NCBI RefSeq assembly: GCF_008806375.1
Contig: NZ_WAAT01000050.1
Span: forward strand, 314,941-378,940
From: Pseudotamlana haliotis
GTDB lineage: Bacteria; Bacteroidota; Bacteroidia; Flavobacteriales; Flavobacteriaceae
Direction of reading: 5' to 3'
DNA: 64,000 bases
The position numbers and the translations under genes were made by a program. Shown here in pieces: positions 19,599 to 31,200 of the stretch. The notes under the pieces are model-generated. The model was given only the letters and a program-made list of their open reading frames with translations. It had not been told where the DNA came from and searched no databases. Every line of letters starts with the position of its first letter. Position 1 is the stretch's first letter.

Positions 19599-20400
19599 AA
19601 TTTTTAATAGCGTTTCTAACGCTTTTGTGTTCGGTTAATAAGGCTAAAGCGGTGTCTTTTGAAACATCAATTTCATTCATAATCATTCGAACACCACGAT
19701 CAACGAGCTTGTTATTGCTTAGTTGCATATCAACCATTTTATTTCCCTTTACGTGACCCAATTGAATCATGCTGGTTGTAGAAATCATATTAAGTACAAG
19801 TTTTTGGGCGGTACCAGCTTTCATTCTGGAACTTCCTGTAACAAATTCCGGACCTACAACGACATCTATAGGGAATTGTGCAGTTTGCGATAACGGACTA
19901 CCTTGGTTGCATGAAATACTACCAGTAATAATGTTATTAGCATTACAAGCTTTTAAAGCAGAAATCACATAAGGTGTGGTTCCTGAGGCTGCAATACCTA
20001 CTACAACATCTTTTTCGGTAATATTATAATCTTGTAAATCCTTCCAACCTTGATTTTCAGAATCTTCAGCAAACTCTACAGCTTTTCTTATGGCCGAATC
20101 ACCTCCAGCAATAATACCAATAACCAGGTCATAAGGGACTCCAAAAGTAGGAGGGCATTCCGAAGCATCAACAATACCTAAGCGTCCACTTGTACCTGCA
20201 CCCATGTAAAATAAACGCCCTCCAATTTTTAGTTTTTCAACAATTTGAAACACTAAAGCTTCAATTTGAGGTAAGACTTTTTCAACAGCCTTAGGAACAC
20301 TTTGATCTTCTTTATTGATATTCTGTAGTAATTCTGCAACCGACATCTTTTCCAAGTGGTTGTAGTTAGAATCTTGCTCGGTGGTTTTTGTGAAACTCAT
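19579..20400 (-). CDS. murQ: N-acetylmuramic acid 6-phosphate etherase
   Basis: Cleaves the lactyl ether of MurNAc-6-phosphate to give GlcNAc-6-phosphate and lactate in peptidoglycan recycling. The SIS sugar-isomerase fold is visible from GGRLFYMGAGTSGRLGIVDASECPPT, with the characteristic GIIAGGDSAIRKAVE, GIAASGTTPYV and TGSSRMKAGTAQKLVLNM segments containing the catalytic Glu region. The length (273 residues) is slightly short of the usual 300 because the C-terminal helical tail is reduced. No MurNAc transporter or kinase adjoins it. Confidence 0.93.
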   Translation of the reverse strand: MSFTKTTEQDSNYNHLEKMSVAELLQNINKEDQSVPKAVEKVLPQIEALVFQIVEKLKIGGRLFYMGAGTSGRLGIVDASECPPTFGVPYDLVIGIIAGGDSAIRKAVEFAEDSENQGWKDLQDYNITEKDVVVGIAASGTTPYVISALKACNANNIITGSISCNQGSPLSQTAQFPIDVVVGPEFVTGSSRMKAGTAQKLVLNMISTTSMIQLGHVKGNKMVDMQLSNNKLVDRGVRMIMNEIDVSKDTALALLTEHKSVRNAIKNYADGRK

Positions 20401-20512
20401 GGTTCAAAAATACGGCTTTTTAGTTTGAAGCAGAAAACTCAAGACTACTTTATTGAGGTCAGCTTCGTTGAGGTATTGAATTTATCTGATGATTTCTTTT
20501 TCTGTTTAAACA

Positions 20513-20543
20513 TAAAAAAAGCCCCTAAAAAGGAGCTTTTTTA
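20513..20543 (-). terminator. Rho-independent terminator of icd
   Basis: On the minus strand a short stem (GC-x-CCT type, one internal mismatch, AAAA loop) at 20521-20536 is followed by seven T residues (20514-20520). It lies about 20 bp past the icd stop. Confidence 0.8.
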
Positions 20544-20564
20544 TATATGTGAGACCAATGTTTA

Positions 20565-22790
<2,226 letters not shown>

Positions 22791-22856
22791 TTAATGAATT
22801 ATTAAGATGCTAAAAATGAGTAGTTACATTGGTTCTTTTTTAGCGTTGCGAATATA

Positions 22857-22884
22857 CAAAAATAGATATGTATTTTACCGCCAA
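22857..22884 (-). promoter_or_regulatory. Candidate Bacteroidota promoter of icd
   Basis: Minus strand reads TTG (22884-22882), a 17-base spacer, then TATTTTTG (22864-22857), matching the TTG / TAnnTTTG consensus of the primary sigma factor of Flavobacteriia. It would give a leader of about 75 nt. Confidence 0.55.
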
Positions 22885-22982
22885 TAAACAAGTGAATATT
22901 TTTTTGCGTGAATTTTTTATAATAATGATAATAATGCCATTCAAAAGTATGAATTTGGCAATATAATTGTGAAGAAGTTGTT

Positions 22983-23034
22983 AAAAAACAAAAGCCATAT
23001 CCCGGCAGAATTTAATCTACTTTGACATGGCTTT
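22983..23034 (-). terminator. Orphan terminator-like hairpin
   Basis: On the minus strand an 11-bp stem with one mismatch (23034-23024 pairing with 23001-22991, about 22-base loop) is followed by a run close to TTTTGTTTTTT. It has the form of an intrinsic terminator, yet the only upstream minus-strand gene (rplS) already has its own terminator at 23513-23546. It may end an unrecognised transcript. Confidence 0.5.
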
Positions 23035-23512
23035 CCTGAAATAACGCAACGTGACTTAATTTTAGTAAAACACTAAAAACGCTTAAAATTTTCAATTAAA
23101 CATTCAGTTCAAGTGTTGTTATTTCAATGAAACATTTCTTTAATTTTCAAAATGTATTGACTTATTAATTAAATGCTTCAGTTAATTGTTTTTTTATACT
23201 AATAAATCCTTACACGCTTACACGATGATTTATCTAGTAATACTCTTATCAGCATCTGTATGTCGTACTGTTTAAAAGCCTCATGATTTTAATCCTTATC
23301 TGCTACAAAAAAAATATCTGTAACGATTAAAAACATGCAATGGGTTTTATGTATTCACTATTCATGAAGTACTAAACCTAAAAAAACAACTATTTAATAT
23401 GTATGAACGTTTATTTCTGTTACTAAATTACAAAAAATAACCCTGTATAGCAAATATTTTAACATATTATATATCAACGGGTTATAAACAGAGGTTATTA
23501 ACGATTGTTCAT
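23035..23512. other. Intergenic stretch, possible unannotated minus-strand transcript
   Basis: About 480 bp between the orphan terminator and the rplS terminator. Very AT-rich. No ORF longer than about 30 codons with coding character was seen on the minus strand outside rplS, and no known RNA family was recognised. The flanking terminators on the same strand are the only hint of a short transcript. Confidence 0.35.
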
Positions 23513-23546
23513 AAAAAAAGCCTTGATAAAAATCAAGGCCTTTTAA
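23513..23546 (-). terminator. Rho-independent terminator of rplS
   Basis: Minus strand GCCTTGAT pairs perfectly with ATCAAGGC over a 4-base loop (23539-23520) and is followed by T7 (23519-23513). About 26 bp past the rplS stop. Confidence 0.9.
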
Positions 23547-23571
23547 ATCTGCTAATGCAGTTGTATTGTTC

Positions 23572-23922
23572 TTAGTGTCTACGCTCAGTAATTCTGGCTT
23601 TTTTACCAGTAAGACCTCTAAAGTAGTAGATTCTTGCTCTACGCACTTTACCACGTTTGTTAACTTCAATTTTCTGTAATGCAGGTAAATTGATTGGGAA
23701 GATACGCTCTACACCAACAGTTCCTGACATTTTTCTAATTGTAAAAGTTTCTGAAGATCCAGATCCTCTTCTTTGAATAACAACACCTCTAAAAAACTGT
23801 GTTCTAACTTTTTCTCCCTCTCTAATTTCGTAGTATACTGTAATAGTATCACCAGCTGCAAATTCTGGGAATTCCTTTTTTGTTACAAATTCGTCTTGTA
23901 CAAATTTTACTAAAGATTCCAT
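23572..23922 (-). CDS. rplS: Large-subunit ribosomal protein L19
   Basis: A 116-residue ribosomal protein at the 30S/50S interface. Recognised from FAAGDTITVYYEIREGEK, RTQFFRGVVIQRRGSG, TFTIRKMSGTVGVERIFP and the basic tail RARIYYFRGLTGKKARI. The frame extends 29 codons upstream to 24009, but that extension has no L19 similarity and is rich in residues atypical for the protein. The ATG at 23922 gives the conserved MESLVKFVQDEF start. It is not next to trmD or rpsP as in many other bacteria; it appears to stand alone with its own terminator. Confidence 0.95.
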   Translation of the reverse strand: MESLVKFVQDEFVTKKEFPEFAAGDTITVYYEIREGEKVRTQFFRGVVIQRRGSGSSETFTIRKMSGTVGVERIFPINLPALQKIEVNKRGKVRRARIYYFRGLTGKKARITERRH

Positions 23923-24046
23923 ATCTTTAAATTTTATATTGATTAATTCAGAACAACATTCACGATTCTCGCCAGAGGTTAACCCGAAATTGGCTGCAAA
24001 ATTAATCATTAATTACTTATTCGCAATCTTTTTATTGATTTATTTT

Positions 24047-24193
24047 GGTGTTCCTTCCAGGCCAGGCTATCCGCTATATCTTTTTTGTTAGAAGTGTAAT
24101 GCGTTTTTACGAAACCTCTACTAAACTTAATGTTTCCTATGATATAGCAATTTCAAGATGACAAAAAAGGATGCCGCTGCTATCCTTAACACG
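24047..24193 (-). ncRNA. Structured RNA-like element, copy 1 (Flavo-1-like)
   Basis: Read on the minus strand: an outer arm GTGTT (24192-24188), GGATAGCAGCGGCAT (24185-24171), a 9-bp stem CTTTTTTGT/ACAAAAAAG (24169-24161 with 24088-24080) enclosing a variable loop, AGCGGATAGCCTGGCC (24075-24060), and a closing AACAC (24052-24048). The same order of paired GGATAGC boxes around a variable hairpin recurs at 26582-26662, so it is a family, not chance. It resembles my memory of the Flavo-1 RNA motif of Bacteroidota, but that match is unverified. It lies about 125 bp upstream of rplS on the same strand. Confidence 0.5.
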
Positions 24194-24309
24194 GGGTTTT
24201 CGTTTCTTTAAAAAGTGTTATATTAAATTGACTATTGACTACTTGTTGAAATGTTTATTTGTTTAATCGTTTATGCGTTGAATTAAAAACCTTGACGGAA
24301 GACAGAAGT

Positions 24310-24508
24310 CAGAAGACCAGGGATGACGTTGAAAGGTTTATGCGTTTATTTGTTTATTCGTGTAACCGGTATTAAATGGGTGAAAGATTCTTGTTAGCGT
24401 CGCAATATCAACTTGAAACGCTGTAAAATTTTTCACTTTTCATTATTCATTATTAATTGAAATGCTTTGTCATGCAGAAGGAGGCATGACTGAAGCATCC
24501 CTTGGTTT
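24310..24508. repeat. Direct repeat, copy 1
   Basis: About 200 bp repeated with high identity at 24528-24726. Shared landmarks are CAGAAGACCAGG, GTGTAACCGGTA, TAAATGGGTGAAAGATTC, GCTGTAAAATTTTTCACTT and GCTTTGTCATGCAGAAGGAG. Copy 1 carries an extra 8 bases inside a TTTATTTG-type run near 24348 and lacks about 7 bases present in copy 2 near 24625. No open reading frame spans it. The GTCATGC-AGGAG-GAAGCATC core is like short interspersed repeats of Bacteroidota intergenic regions. Confidence 0.85.
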
Positions 24509-24527
24509 GTAGTATTGATAAGTTTGA

Positions 24528-24726
24528 CAGAAGACCAGGTATGACGTTGAAAGGTTTATGCGTTTATTCGTGTAACCGGTACTAAATGGGTGAAAGATTC
24601 CTGCGAGCATCGGAATATCAACTGGAAAACTGAAACGCTGTAAAATTTTTCACTTTTCATTATTCATTATTAATTGAAATGCTTTGTCATGCAGAAGGAG
24701 GTACGACTGAAGCATCTCTTGGTTGG
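24528..24726. repeat. Direct repeat, copy 2
   Basis: Second copy of the unit at 24310-24508, offset about 218 bp, separated by about 20 bp of unrelated sequence. Differences are scattered single substitutions plus two small indels, indicating an old duplication and not an assembly artefact. Confidence 0.85.
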
Positions 24727-24788
24727 TATAATTGAAAACGATTCTGTCTTTCAGAGCAACGAATTAACCTGAAACCTAAAACCAACAA

Positions 24789-25493
24789 CTAACTATCACA
24801 TGCCCTCCAAATCACATCATCAGTCAGTGGTGCATCGATAGCAAGTGGTTCTTTTTTTACGGGGTGAATGAACTCTATGTGCTTGGCGTGTAAATGAATA
24901 CTAGCATCTTTATTACTACGGTCGAAACCGTATTTTAAATCGCCTTTTATGGCGCAGCCAATGGCTGCTAATTGCGAACGGATTTGATGATGCCTGCCGG
25001 TTTCTAAATTGATTTCTAAAAGATAATAACGGTCTAGTTTTTTGAGGACTTTATAATGAAGAATGGCCTTTTTACTACCGGTAACCTCTCGATTGTGTGC
25101 TTTTGACTTGTTGTTTTTAGGGTTCTTTACCAACCAATGGGTTAAGGTATCGGCCGTTTTTGGAGGCTCATTTTTTACTACGGCCCAATAGGTTTTTTGA
25201 ATGTCTTTTGAGAGGAATAATTTATTAAGCCTAGGCAATACCTTACTCGTTTTAGCGAAAATAACCAGGCCTGTTGTCGGTCGGTCTAAACGGTGAACCG
25301 TACCTAAATACACATTACCTGGTTTGTTGTATTTGTCTTTTATGTATTCTTTAACGACATCACTTAAAGGTTTGTCGCCCGTTTTATCACCTTGAACAAT
25401 ATCACCAGCTCGTTTGTTAACGATAATGATGTGGTTGTCTTCGTAAAGTACTTGAAGATTGGACCTGTTGGAAAGTATTTTTTCGGTTTTCAA
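24789..25493 (-). CDS. RluA-family RNA pseudouridine synthase
   Basis: Isomerises uridine to pseudouridine in rRNA or tRNA. The catalytic Asp is in the diagnostic HRLDRPTTGLVIFAKT motif (about residues 67-82); further family segments are IIIVNKRAGDIVQGD near the N-terminus and LLEINLETGRHHQIRSQLAAIG. At 234 residues it lacks an N-terminal S4 RNA-binding domain, like RluA/RluC-short forms. Which RNA site is modified cannot be told. It is downstream of panB on the same strand, separated by a 154-bp gap holding a palindrome. Confidence 0.92.
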   Translation of the reverse strand: MKTEKILSNRSNLQVLYEDNHIIIVNKRAGDIVQGDKTGDKPLSDVVKEYIKDKYNKPGNVYLGTVHRLDRPTTGLVIFAKTSKVLPRLNKLFLSKDIQKTYWAVVKNEPPKTADTLTHWLVKNPKNNKSKAHNREVTGSKKAILHYKVLKKLDRYYLLEINLETGRHHQIRSQLAAIGCAIKGDLKYGFDRSNKDASIHLHAKHIEFIHPVKKEPLAIDAPLTDDVIWRACDS

Positions 25494-25522
25494 GGGTAGA
25501 GCGTTTTTAAGGCTAAATTTGC

Positions 25523-25555
25523 AGACCCTTCAGGTTTCATAAACCTGAAGGGTCT
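25523..25555. repeat. Perfect 15-bp inverted repeat (REP-like)
   Basis: Arms AGACCCTTCAGGTTT and AAACCTGAAGGGTCT flank a 3-base CAT loop. No T-run follows on either strand, so it is a poor intrinsic terminator. A nearby AGCGCAGTCGAGA (about 25571-25583) resembles another common flavobacterial intergenic repeat fragment. It sits between panB and the pseudouridine synthase gene. Confidence 0.8.
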
Positions 25556-25647
25556 CATTATATCAATGATAGCGCAGTCGAGATTATTTTTTAGATATTA
25601 ATTTCAATATAATATGTGCTTGAAAATATTAACCTCTAAGTCAATAT

Positions 25648-26466
25648 TTAATATTTCTCTTCTTCGTTTGGAAAATCTTGTTTTTTGACATCATCAACAT
25701 ATTGACCGATTGCCGAAGTCATATCGTCATATAAATTCAAATAGCGGCGTAAAAATCTTGGGTGAAATTCATGAGTCATGCCTAGCATATCGTGTAAGAC
25801 TAACACTTGGCCGTCAACATCTGGTCCAGCACCAATACCAATAATTGGGATGCTTACACTTTCAGCTACTTCTTTGGCTAGAGCCGCAGGGATTTTTTCT
25901 AAAACAATGGCATAGCAACCAATGCGTTCTAGCATTTTAGCATCGGCGATGAGGCGTTTGGCTTCTTCTTCTTCTTTAGCACGAACCGTGTATGTACCAA
26001 ATTTGTAAATAGATTGTGGTGTAAGGCCTAAATGCCCCATAACAGGAATTCCAGCGTTTAGAATTCGCTTTATAGATTCTTTAATTTCTTTACCACCTTC
26101 AAGCTTTACGGAATGCGCACGACTTTCTTTCATGATTCTAATGGCAGAACGCAGAGCTTCTTTGGGGTCACTTTGGTAGCTACCAAAGGGTAAATCGACC
26201 ACAATTAGAGCACGATTTGCTGCGCGTACCACAGAAGAAGCGTGGTAAATCATTTGGTCTAAAGTAATGGGTAGGGTGGTTTCATAACCAGCCATCACAT
26301 TACTTGCAGAATCGCCAACAAGAATGACATCAACGCCAGCGCCGTCAACAATTTTTGCCATGGTAAAATCGTATGCGGTAAGCATCGATATTTTTTCGCC
26401 ACGGGCTTTCATATCTACTAATGTTTTTACGGTAACGCGTTTGTATTCTTTTTTTGCTGTAGACAT
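25648..26466 (-). CDS. panB: 3-methyl-2-oxobutanoate hydroxymethyltransferase
   Basis: First committed step of pantothenate synthesis, adding a hydroxymethyl group from methylene-tetrahydrofolate to ketoisovalerate. TIM-barrel segments typical of PanB are present: [37 protein letters not shown] with metal-binding Asp, [30 protein letters not shown] and [20 protein letters not shown]. Length (272 residues) is standard. It feeds the CoA pathway whose later genes coaBC and coaE are elsewhere in the window. Confidence 0.96.
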   Translation of the reverse strand: MSTAKKEYKRVTVKTLVDMKARGEKISMLTAYDFTMAKIVDGAGVDVILVGDSASNVMAGYETTLPITLDQMIYHASSVVRAANRALIVVDLPFGSYQSDPKEALRSAIRIMKESRAHSVKLEGGKEIKESIKRILNAGIPVMGHLGLTPQSIYKFGTYTVRAKEEEEAKRLIADAKMLERIGCYAIVLEKIPAALAKEVAESVSIPIIGIGAGPDVDGQVLVLHDMLGMTHEFHPRFLRRYLNLYDDMTSAIGQYVDDVKKQDFPNEEEKY

Positions 26467-26581
26467 TGTTCTATTTTAATTTTATGAGGTGTAAAAATAC
26501 TAAATTAAGCAGATATGGCTAAACTTTTCTTGGTTGAAGGGACTGGTATTTACCGTTTGGCTAAAATAATGGCAGATAGTC

Positions 26582-26662
26582 GCGCAAGGGATAGCAGTGG
26601 AAAGCCCACAGGGAAGCATGACCGCGGACTTGCAACGGATAGCCCGACCCTTGTGGTTGCGC
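26582..26662 (+). ncRNA. Structured RNA-like element, copy 2 (Flavo-1-like)
   Basis: GC-rich island in AT-rich surroundings. Outer arms GCGCAA (26582-26587) and TTGCGC (26657-26662) enclose GGATAGCAGTGG (26589-26600), a variable middle part, and CGGATAGCCCGACCC (26636-26650); CAAGGG/CCCTTG offers a further pairing. The order and sequence of the two GGATAGC boxes match copy 1 at 24047-24193 (opposite strand) while the middle differs, the signature of a conserved RNA fold. Located between panB and sdaA with no obvious partner gene. Confidence 0.5.
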
Positions 26663-26672
26663 CCTTATTATA

Positions 26673-28094
26673 CTAACAATCGGTGAGATTAACACCCACG
26701 GCTAGGCCGCCTTCACTGGTTTCTTTGTATTTGCTACTCATGTCCTTGGCGGTTTCCCACATGGTAGAAACGACTTTGTCAAGGGGTACTTTAACGTTTT
26801 CGGGGTTGGTGTCTAGGGCTAACTCAGCCGCATTAATGGCTTTGATAGCACCCATGGCATTACGCTCGATACACGGAATTTGAACGAGTCCGCCAATAGG
26901 ATCGCAGGTGAGACCGAGGTGATGTTCCATAGCAATTTCGGAAGCCACTAAAACTTGTTCGGGAGTCCCGCCTAGCAGTTCGCATAAAGCGCCGGCTGCC
27001 ATGGCTGATGATACGCCAATTTCGGCTTGACAACCGCCCATAGCCGCACTAATGGTGGCGCCTTTTTTAAAGATGCTCCCTATTTCGCCAGCAACGAGTA
27101 AAAAACGCTTGATATCTTCAAAATTACCATCGTGGTTTTCTATAACCAAATAGTACATGAGTACCGATGGAATCACGCCTGCGCTTCCGTTGGTGGGTGC
27201 CGTAACCACACGACCTAAGGCTGCATTAACTTCGTTAACGGCCAAGGCGAAACAGCTGACCCATTTTAGGATTTGGCGGAATTTCACTTCGGTTTGCCTG
27301 ATGGAATAAATCCACTCCACCGGTGTATTGTAAGGGGTGGTGCCTTTAATGTTTTCATGCATATCGAATGCGCGACGTTGCACGTTTAAACCTCCAGGTA
27401 GTTTACCTTGGGTATGGCAGCCCAGGTACATACTTTCTAGCATGGTGTCCCAAATGCGTTTTAATTCGAAATCAATGTCGTCTTCGCTACGAATGGATTT
27501 TTCGTTTTCTAGAACGATTTCTGAAATGGATTTGTTCCATGTTTTACAAAACTCAAGCAGCTCGGTTCCTTTATCGACAGGATAAGGAAAACTGCATTTT
27601 ATTTCGAAATTCTTTTTACTGTTGTTTTTAGTTTCTTTAACCACAAAGCCACCGCCAATCGAGTAGAAGGTAGACCTGTGTTTTTTACCATTAATAACGG
27701 TTGAAAATGTGAGTCCGTTAGCATGAAAGGGTAGAAATTTTTTATTGAAAACAATAGCGGTACTTGGGTTGAAATCTATCGTTTTTTCATCATTTAAAGC
27801 TAGGGTATTACTGCTTTTAATATCGGCTATAATTTGATTGATGTTTTCGGTAGGAATGGTTTCTGGGTTGGCACCGGTAAGCCCTAACATAACCGCAAAA
27901 TCGGTAGCATGCCCTTTTCCTGTAAGGGATAAGGAACCGTATAAATCAACCTGAATGCTTTCAACTTGATTGAATAAATTAGCTTTTTTTAATTCGGCTA
28001 ACCATTGTTCGGCTGCACGCCAGGGCCCTAAAGTATGGGAGCTTGACGGGCCAATACCAATTTTAAGCATGTCGAAAACAGAGATACATTCCAT
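26673..28094 (-). CDS. sdaA: L-serine ammonia-lyase, single-chain iron-sulfur type
   Basis: Deaminates L-serine to pyruvate and ammonia using a labile 4Fe-4S cluster. The fused form has a beta domain at the N-terminus ([20 protein letters not shown]; about 1-160) and the alpha catalytic domain at about 190-473, with [40 protein letters not shown] and the cluster-binding Cys region [20 protein letters not shown]. The length of 473 residues is normal. The 5' end is followed upstream by the terminator of the neighbouring gene, so it has its own transcription unit. Confidence 0.95.
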   Translation of the reverse strand: MECISVFDMLKIGIGPSSSHTLGPWRAAEQWLAELKKANLFNQVESIQVDLYGSLSLTGKGHATDFAVMLGLTGANPETIPTENINQIIADIKSSNTLALNDEKTIDFNPSTAIVFNKKFLPFHANGLTFSTVINGKKHRSTFYSIGGGFVVKETKNNSKKNFEIKCSFPYPVDKGTELLEFCKTWNKSISEIVLENEKSIRSEDDIDFELKRIWDTMLESMYLGCHTQGKLPGGLNVQRRAFDMHENIKGTTPYNTPVEWIYSIRQTEVKFRQILKWVSCFALAVNEVNAALGRVVTAPTNGSAGVIPSVLMYYLVIENHDGNFEDIKRFLLVAGEIGSIFKKGATISAAMGGCQAEIGVSSAMAAGALCELLGGTPEQVLVASEIAMEHHLGLTCDPIGGLVQIPCIERNAMGAIKAINAAELALDTNPENVKVPLDKVVSTMWETAKDMSSKYKETSEGGLAVGVNLTDC

Positions 28095-28171
28095 AGGGCA
28101 AAAGTTTTTGTAAATATATTGTTTTTTGCAGTGGTTGTGAGCTGCAGGAGACTTTTGTATTTTGAAATGCT

Positions 28172-28223
28172 TGAAAATAGAAAGAGACTGTCTAGGAGGG
28201 GTACTCCTTAGACAGTCTCTTTT
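28172..28223 (-). terminator. Long-stem terminator of the lamin-tail protein gene
   Basis: Arms of about 18 bp with a single bulged base (28181-28198 with 28204-28223; AAAGAGACTGTCTA type) and a 5-base loop, followed on the minus strand by a T-rich CTATTTTC. It sits about 22 bp past the stop of the 28245-32099 gene. Confidence 0.75.
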
Positions 28224-28244
28224 AATTAAAATCTATTAAGTTGC

Positions 28245-31200
28245 TTATTTCTTTACAATCTTAATGGCTTTATTTAAAGCTGCAATACGTAAAACATAGA
28301 TTCCTGAAGGTAGGTTTGAAACAAAATCAAGTGTTGTTTTTCCACTTGAAAGTTCCATAGTTTGGTTATAAACCGAAGTTCCTAAAAGATCTATAATTTG
28401 AACGTTTGATGTTACAGGCGCTTGTAAGTTTAACTGAAGGTGTAAAGCATCATTAAACGGTACAGGGAATACTTTTACGGTATTCACTTCTGCAATGTTT
28501 TCTTGATTGCTTAAAAGCGGTCCTTGGTTTCCTGGGGATCCTACAGCAGCTTCGTTTGCATCATTAACATCGGTGGCTACAGGTTTGTACATGGTTTCGT
28601 CAATTACACTAAACGCTCCTTTTTCTACATCATAAGAATGTCCTGGAGCAGCAGCCGTATCAGGGAAAGCTTGCACATCAACAATATTACCTACGGTAGT
28701 TGGCTCACCTATCCATAGGGTTACCATGTCACCACCGCCACTTAAACCAGCACCGGCATAAGTACCAATTTGTACATCGGTAAGGTTGTAGTAAGCACCC
28801 CAAACGGCGATAAACTCATCGGCATTAGCATCATCAATTGCAATTACTGATTCACCTGGTTGGATAGACGTAATACCACTAATTAACACGGCTGAAGCAG
28901 GGTCTTGAGAATCATCGTCAAAATATAAACCACCAGAAGCTGGTGTCCATGCTAGAGGTCCGTTATTTGTGATTTCAAACCAATCTGCTGTTAAGTTACT
29001 GCCTTGGTCGTTTCCAGCCCAGATTTCGGTAATACTTAATACAGGTCCAACAAGTTTGTTATTGGCTAGAGGTGTATTTAAAGCTTCACCATCAACAGGA
29101 GTTCCTGTCATACCTGAGAATCCTTCACCATCAAAATCATTTCTAACCCAGTCGTTAGGGGTATCTGTATCTAAACCATTTGGTATACGAGAGGCTCCAC
29201 CATAAGTTGTTGAACCGCCATCAAAATTAGGTACTAAAGACACAACATATGCAAAGTCATTTAGCCCACCATCTATAATTCCAATACCATCAACAATAGT
29301 ACTCCAGTATACGGTATCAATAGAGCCATCATCAGCGGTATCAACATCGTTTCCTATAGTTCCAGTGTAGTTTTCAACAAGTAATAGAGAGATGCTTCCG
29401 TTTCCGATCACATCATTAAGGAAACCTGTACTCCAAAAACCATTTTCGTCTGTAGTTCCTAGGTTGTGGGAAGATGTAATTTCACCAGTATGGCCTTCAT
29501 CAGCTTGAACAACAACTACCGTAAAAGCTGAGTAATCAGTGAAAGGAGCTCCAAAAATTTCAATAAATTCATTGGTATTGCTATCGGCATGGTTTGCTAC
29601 AAATTCATTTATAACAGGTGTTTGAATTACTGGTTGCGCTATTGGACCTAAAGTCACGACATCAGTTCTAAATTTTTTCCACTGTACACGTTGGTCTTTG
29701 TTTTCGTTACCATCGTTGTAAATTACTGTGGCTCCGAGGTCAACTAATAATTTAATTGTATCAGTATCACCATCAGTACCTAAAAATGTGCTGTTTGGTA
29801 AGTCTGCAATACCTTCAAAAGAACCATTAGAGTTTAGCGCAGTTAAATCAGCACTACGCATTTCAGGCGCATCGGTCGCAAGACCTGTCCACGTGTATAA
29901 TTTAAAATCATTTTGGATGTTAAACGGTCCGCCGATTAAAACACAACCACCGTCGTTACACTCCATACTTCTTAAAGATCTTCCGTTAAGGTCTAAAAAT
30001 ATTGGCGTTCCAAAAGTTGCAGAGCCTGCAGCCATTCCAGGTAAGCTAGTGAAATTAGTAACAGGAATTACAATGGCTTTATTTTCTGAAGTAGAACTTC
30101 TTAAACCTAAATAAGCTGTAGTTGTACTGCTAGGTGCTAAAGCTAAAGCTTCAATTTCGATAACGTTAGCTAATCCGAAATAATGAGCACCTAAACCGTG
30201 ATCGTTATTAGTGTCCCAAGCCACTAAATCGTCGTGTAAGCTGTTGTATTTATCACCGTAAGTTAAGGTTGAATTTGCTCCTGAACCAGAAACTTCGGTA
30301 GTAAAGATTACCGATCTATCTGCTTCTGAAGTAGAACCTGTCCAATAAATCGTGTTATTTAATCTGAAAGAACCTTCTAAGTCAGCTTCTTCGGTAGAAC
30401 CTAAATCCGCATTAAAATCGATAGCTTTTACAGGTAAACCAGATTGGTTACCGTTGTATAATCTAATGGTTTGGTCTTCATCATCACCAATCCAGATGTA
30501 GTCATCTTCAACGGTGATTGCAGTAGAACCATCTGAAGCCCCGGTATAAAAGTGACTTGTTGTAGGCGACACAGAAGCACCAGAAGCTGCATAATTGATG
30601 GTGTAAGTGGCTGTGTTTAAATCGGTGTCTTGCACCGTTACCGAGATGGTTGTAAAACCTAAAGCAACTGGAGTGATTTTTAATAAACGGTTGGCATCAG
30701 CACCTGTTAAAACTAAGTTCGCATTAGGCACCACAGATTCGTCGCTACTAGAAACAGATACTTGTAAATCAGCTACAGGCGTTTCAACATCTGAAACAAT
30801 GAATGGAATTCCGTAGATGCTAGCAGGGTCAGTAGGGTCGTGAACCACACCACTCGCAGAACCTATATTTTGTTCTGGTAAATCTAAGAAGTTGGAAAGG
30901 TTAGCCGTATCAACGGTAATTGTTAATGTAGGGCTAGTAAATGCTAAAGGCCCTTGATTTCCAGGGGAAGCGATTGCCGCTTGGCCTTCATCATTAATTG
31001 TTGTGTTGGTTGCTCCAGCCTGAGAAGCATTACCAACAGTGCTATAGGCACCAAATTCAACGTCGAATGATTGTCCGCCAAAACCATTAGTGTCTGGGTA
31101 AGTCGCATAATCAATAATATTTGCAGTTGCTAAAGGATCACCTAAGAATAGGGTCACTCCATCACCACCTTTACCAAGACCGGAACCGTCATTATACCCC

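Noticed and set aside
23394..23669. Minus-strand ORF overlapping rplS in another frame
   Set aside because: Its 5' third lies in rplS and the remainder spans the rplS terminator; no family resemblance.
23923..24009. N-terminal extension of rplS
   Set aside because: The 29 extra codons lack similarity to L19, while the internal ATG at 23922 gives the conserved start.
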